Positions 60,000 through 64,000 of a stretch of 64,000 nt of DNA are shown here, piece after piece. Source of the DNA: Pogostemon cablin (lineage: Eukaryota; Streptophyta; Magnoliopsida; Lamiales; Lamiaceae). The number at the start of each line of letters is the position of its first letter. Position 1 is the first letter of the stretch. The notes beneath the pieces are model-generated. The model was not told the origin of the DNA. It searched no databases and worked only from the letters and a program-made list of their open reading frames with translations. A program made the position numbers and the translations under genes. Where the stretch lies: positions 1,258,022-1,322,021 of the forward strand of contig CM043002.1 of NCBI GenBank assembly GCA_023678885.1, read 5' to 3'.

Positions 60000-60115
60000 A
60001 TGTTATTTTATATTTTATTTATCTTATCTTATATTATCTATTTTTGTTCCTTTAAGATTCGAACCCCGTACCTGTGCACAGGTGAAAGGAAGTTTTAGCC
60101 ATTTGGCTATATAAA
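60000..60115 (-). mobile_element. tRNA-derived SINE head
   Basis: On - an A box TAGCCAAATGG (60109-60099) is followed 33 nt later by a B box GGTTCGAATC (60065-60056), the spacing of an internal Pol III promoter. The intervening stretch TTCCTTTCACCTGTGCACAG is not a foldable tRNA. The tail side (toward 60000) is AT-rich. The exact ends are unknown. Confidence 0.45.
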
Positions 60116-60131
60116 TATTTCACTTAATTTT

Positions 60132-60135
60132 TTTA

Positions 60136-60211
<76 letters not shown>
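60132..60211. repeat. TA microsatellite
   Basis: About 80 bp of TA dinucleotides beside the SINE head, within the CACTA-type region. Confidence 0.95.
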
Positions 60212-60642
60212 ATATGTTTTCAAAATAAGTTATTTTATCTAAGTATATTATTATAATTTAATAATATTTTTCAAGGGATATATTTGTTATTTTGTATTTT
60301 CTATTAATTAATTAATTTTCATCAAATAGAGTGTCGTAATGCCATATGAGATTCTTTTTAGCCACACATAAATTTTATGTGTAGCTAAATAATGTATTAT
60401 TAGTCACACAATTTTAATATCTGTGATCATGTATGGGTATTCTTAATATCTAAAATAATCCGTAAAATTAAAATGTCACTATTTGTTTTTAGCGATACAT
60501 TTTAAGTGTCACAATTAAGTTGTTACATTACCCACACATAAAATATAATGTGTCGTAATTTAGCCACACATCTCATGTGTGGGCATTTTATGTGTGGGTA
60601 TTGGACAAATTTCTTGTAGTGACAAAGCTTTTCCACTCTAAA

Positions 60643-61949
60643 ATGTCTCAATATTCTAACAATAACAGCTCTGCCTCATCCAGTGATCAAGAATATGAAG
60701 TCAAAAATTATGAGAGGCCAAATTCACCAGGTGAATAATTCATGTTAATGTTAGTCCATCAAGGGCGACAACTTCTTGAAGCGTATCAACAACAAATCGA
60801 CATACCACAACAAAGAATGTTCATAAAACGAAATCATGAATCTGGACATGACAGACTTATGCATGATTATTTTTGCACAAATCCTATTTATCCGGATAAC
60901 TTATTTAGAAAACGATTTCGAGTGCGGAAAGAGTTGTTCATTCAAATAGTAGAAGTACTAGAGAGTCGGTCTCCTTATTTTCAACAGAGGGTAGATGCTG
61001 CAAGGAGACAAGAGTTGTCACCACTACAAAAATGTACCGCAGCTATTCGCCAATTAGTTTATGGAGTCTGCACCGATCATCTTGATGAGTATCTTCATAT
61101 GGGATAATCAACTGCAATGAATTGCCTTTTGAATTTTGTAAAAACGTGATTAAAATATTTGGTAGTCAATACTTGAGAAGACCGACGTATAACGACATTC
61201 AACGTCTTTATCAAATGCACGAGCTGAAACATGGGTTCCTTGGTATGTTGGGTAGTCTTGATTGTATGCATTGGGAGTGGAAGAATTGTCCTGTTGCATG
61301 GAAAGGTCAATTTACAAGAGGTCATGGCTCACCTACGATTGTGCTCGAAGCAGTCGCGTCTCAGGATTTATGGATATGGCATGCATTTTTTGAAGTTGCA
61401 GGTTCGCGTAATGACATTAATGTATTGTATGAATATGCTCTATTTAACAATATTTTGCAAGAAAATGCGCCCACTGTTAATTACATAATGAACGAAACGC
61501 AATATACACAAGGTTATTATTTAACTGATGGAATCTATCCAGAGTGGGCGACTTTTGTCAAAGTGTTTCCATGTTCACAAGATCCAAAACGAAGATTGTT
61601 TAAGGAAAAATAAGAAGCTACAAGGAAAGACGTTTAAAGAGCATTTGGGGTTCTCCAAGCTCGATGGGCAATCGTGAGAAGACCAGCTCATTTTTGGTAT
61701 AGAAAGAAATTGAAACTCAAAATGTTAACTTGCATTATTTTACACAACATGATTGTAGAACGTGATGGAGACATGGTCACAAATTGGTCAAATGACGAAG
61801 GTGATGATCCTGCACAACCTATTCAAGGCTTGAATCGAGAGTTCCAAGAATATCTTCGAAAAAATTCCGAGCTACGTGATAATCATACTCATCACCAACT
61901 TCGTGCTGATTTAGTTCAATATATTTGGCAGCGCTTTGGTAATAATTAA
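60643..61949 (+). pseudogene. PIF/Harbinger transposase (Plant_tran family), broken
   Basis: It starts MSQYSNNNSSASSSDQEYE and runs through the Harbinger nuclease order: RFRVRKELFIQIVE, then GSLDCMHWEWKNCP (first catalytic Asp, 61260-61262), then AGSRNDINVL (second Asp, 61413-61415), then RAFGVLQARWAIV, and a tail with LTCIILHNMIVERD. Breaks: TAA at 60736, TAA at 61105, a frameshift between about 61108 and 61122, TAA at 61611, and TAA at 61635. The last is exactly where the third catalytic residue (the Glu before RAFG) belongs. The complete gene would encode roughly 430 residues, normal for the family. It cannot give an active transposase. Confidence 0.9.
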
Positions 61950-62370
61950 TAATTATTTATTTTTTCGTATTATGTCTAGTTCTAATTATTGTACTCATTT
62001 ATTTTTTATGTATTATGCATTATCTTAATAAATCATTTAAATTTTGTTAATATTTTACAAACTTTTTCATTATTTATTTCGTTTTTCAATGTCAATAAAT
62101 GTTAACCTATAAATATAAATATATATTTTTATTTAAAATAAATTAAATTAAATATAATCATAATTTATTGTTTAGAGTATTTAATATTTGTATAATATTT
62201 TAAATGAAAATATAAGAGTATTATATTTAGTTATATTATGTATAAAAAAAGAAATAGTGAGTCCCATGAATAGTTAGCTTAAATTGTGGAATGAATGTGG
62301 GTGTTAGTTGAGTTTAATGGAGAAATGTATAAAAGTGAATGAGTGTGATATATTTAATTTTATACCCACA

Positions 62371-62382
62371 AACCATTGTGGA
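62371..62382. other. Probable right terminus of the Harbinger element
   Basis: AACCATTGTGGA followed by TTA resembles the CCATTGTGGA terminal repeats and TTA target duplications of plant Harbinger elements. The matching left end was not found. It may have been removed by the CACTA-type insertion. Confidence 0.4.
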
Positions 62383-62846
62383 TTAGCGGTCAGTCCACGA
62401 CTGCGATGATTCAAGAAGGTGGTTGATCTTGTCATTTCACTGCTAAAACCATGTGTTGTGTAACAACTATTACCTTATGAAACCTCTGGCTCCAATCATG
62501 AATGTTGTGATTGTCTTAATTGATTTCCTCGAGGTAAGAGAAATTTTTAGAAGTTGGTTTTACTTGCAAATGAGTGTATGTGTATATCTTAAAACGTGTG
62601 AGTGAGTGTATTAATTTTATGGAAAGGGTTATTAAAGTTTTTAATATTTAGGTATTTTTATAACACAAACAATTCTATAAACTCAATTTTTTGTGGTCTC
62701 CTCTTCTAATTTTATATATACCCTAAGTATTATTCCACAATATCACGAGAGACAAACTATTTTTATAAATATTAAAAAAAAAATGGGTGTATTGGGTAAA
62801 AATTCAAGTGTGAATAGCCCGGTGCTTAAAAATCACTCTTAAATAA

Positions 62847-62992
62847 GGCAAAACATCATGCGCCTCTGGGGACACACCGTGCCCATGAGAATATAATTCT
62901 CTCCCTCTATATTATATTTAAACATATTTATGTATTGTTAGATGTTTAAATTGCAAGGTGAAACGATATCCCTGAGCACAAGAACATCACTC
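62847..62992. mobile_element. CCCCGGGG-family MITE, copy 3 (inverted)
   Basis: 146 bp, flanked by an exact 9-bp duplication CTTAAATAA (62838-62846, 62993-63001). Read on - it begins GAGTGATGTTCTTGTGCTC, matching copies 1 and 2. Confidence 0.78.
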
Positions 62993-63302
62993 CTTAAATA
63001 ATTAGTTTAATAAATAAAATTTGAGTGTACTTGGGTGCACCATAAACCCAATCCAACGGCCTCACAAAATTGACCTCCACCATTTAGTATTAAAAATTGT
63101 ACTCTTATATTATAATAACTAGTATAAGTCTCATTTATTACACGAGTTGTAAAGTTACAATTTTAAAAAATATAATTCAAATTAAATATAATTATTCAAC
63201 AATTTAAAAAATATATAATTGAATTATATATATAACTATTTATTCAACAATTTTAAAAAATATAATTCAAGTTTAATATAACTATTTACTCAATTATTTA
63301 TA

Positions 63303-64000
63303 TGTGATACCCGAGCTTCTCACTACTCATGTGCCAATATAATTTAATTTGTGTTATGTGCATTTTATAATTATGTGATAATTTTATGGCTTATGTGATA
63401 ATAATGTGACAATTATGTGATAATTGTTTCTACATTTTATTTATCTTTATATTTTATATGAGACATCCTTGATAAAAATGGTGACATATGTGAATATATA
63501 CATATGTGCATAAATATTTACGTGCGTTAATTTGAATAAATAATTAAATTGTCTTATGTGTATACACTATTTTTAATTATTAATTAGTATTACATGTGTT
63601 TTCGTAATAATAATAGTGGTAAAAAAATGTACACGTATGTGTATTAATTTATTAATGTATCATATTTTAGTTATTAAGTATTTCACGTATATTCGTAATG
63701 AATAATAATAATTATAAAAAGAAAGGGAGTGTTGATTAATCCATTTGGGTGAATAGCGAATACGTGGATGAATAATTATATTAATAATAATAATAATAAT
63801 TAAAATTATTATTTTCTATAAATAGAAAGTTGGGTGGTGAACCGACTTACCATCACCAACTTCTATATAAGTTGGATTTGAGGGTAATCACCTATTTGGG
63901 GTGAACAGTGAGCGACTAAGTTCGCAAGCCAAAAAAAATAATAATAATAAGAGAAAGAAAGAGGGAGAGTGGAAGAGAAAGGGGAGAGGAAAGAAAGGAG
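63303..64000 (+). mobile_element. Probable LTR (Ty3/gypsy-like), running off the window
   Basis: It starts TGTGATACCCGAGC, the style of chromovirus LTR starts, followed by AT-rich text and then a TATA box (CTATAAATAGAAA, near 63816-63830) about 510 bp in. After that comes a transcribed-looking leader ending in a purine-rich AGAGAAAGAAAG stretch. No internal domain is visible before the window ends. The alternative is the promoter and 5'UTR of a downstream + strand gene. Confidence 0.4.

Larger units (their letters stand above)
59500..60621 (-). mobile_element. CACTA (En/Spm)-type non-autonomous element, one end identified
   Basis: The right end reads TTCTTGTAGTG (60611-60621), the inverse of CACTACAAGAA, the hallmark of plant CACTA transposons. 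Upstream is dense with subterminal-type motifs ACACATNNNATGTGTGG and TGTGTAGGTAAAT in both orientations. The matching CACTA end on the left was not found, so the element is truncated or extends differently. There is no transposase. Confidence 0.6.

Noticed and set aside
60056..60065. A tRNA gene suggested by GATTCGAACC
   Set aside because: The surrounding sequence does not form a cloverleaf. The A box/B box spacing fits a SINE head better.

Overview
The window is nuclear DNA from a flowering plant, most likely a eudicot. It has AT-rich intergenic DNA, GT-AG introns with T-rich 3' ends, plant-specific protein families, and plant transposons of almost every class. Coding order and similarity were judged by eye from translations and splice signals. 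No search was run and no species is claimed.

Conventional genes: (1) A complete 20-coding-exon EAF1-type gene on + (6466-16888), encoding a NuA4 histone-acetyltransferase scaffold of 1932 aa with HSA and SANT/Myb domains. It has a 5'UTR exon near 4.5 kb and probably a spliced 3'UTR reaching about 17.7 kb. (2) Two tandem copies on - of a small gene I do not recognise. The proximal copy (18419-19068) carries a 1-bp exon deletion. The distal copy (22720-23327) is open, at 149 aa. (3) A three-coding-exon DUF167/YggU-type gene on + (26178-27412, 126 aa). (4) A single-exon glutaredoxin-like gene with C-terminal CxxC pairs on - (30282-31184).

The rest is mostly mobile DNA in nests. At 1.27-3.38 kb a Mutator-like element (9-bp TSD) holds a Stowaway MITE (TA TSD), which holds a hAT MITE (8-bp TSD). 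At 35.0-52.8 kb there is a three- and probably four-level LTR nest: a probable solo LTR, interrupted by a decayed Copia element (TSD GGTTT), interrupted by a solo-LTR-like element (TSD TCCRT), interrupted by a full-length Copia element of the same family as the decayed one (40308-48731, TSD GTTAC, 1.2-kb LTRs, initiator-Met tRNA primer site, polypurine tract). The gag-pol of the youngest element is one continuous frame broken by six stop codons and no frameshift.

The 56-64 kb end holds a Tourist-like element with long inverted arms, a Stowaway MITE, a CACTA-type terminus with subterminal repeats, a tRNA-derived SINE, a broken PIF/Harbinger transposase gene (60643-61949), copies of a 145-bp MULE-type MITE family also present at 21.8 kb, and what looks like the start of another LTR at 63303.

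The genes are unrelated housekeeping or stress-type plant genes and do not form a pathway. The most unusual items are the duplicated unknown gene pair and the well-preserved nesting chronologies.
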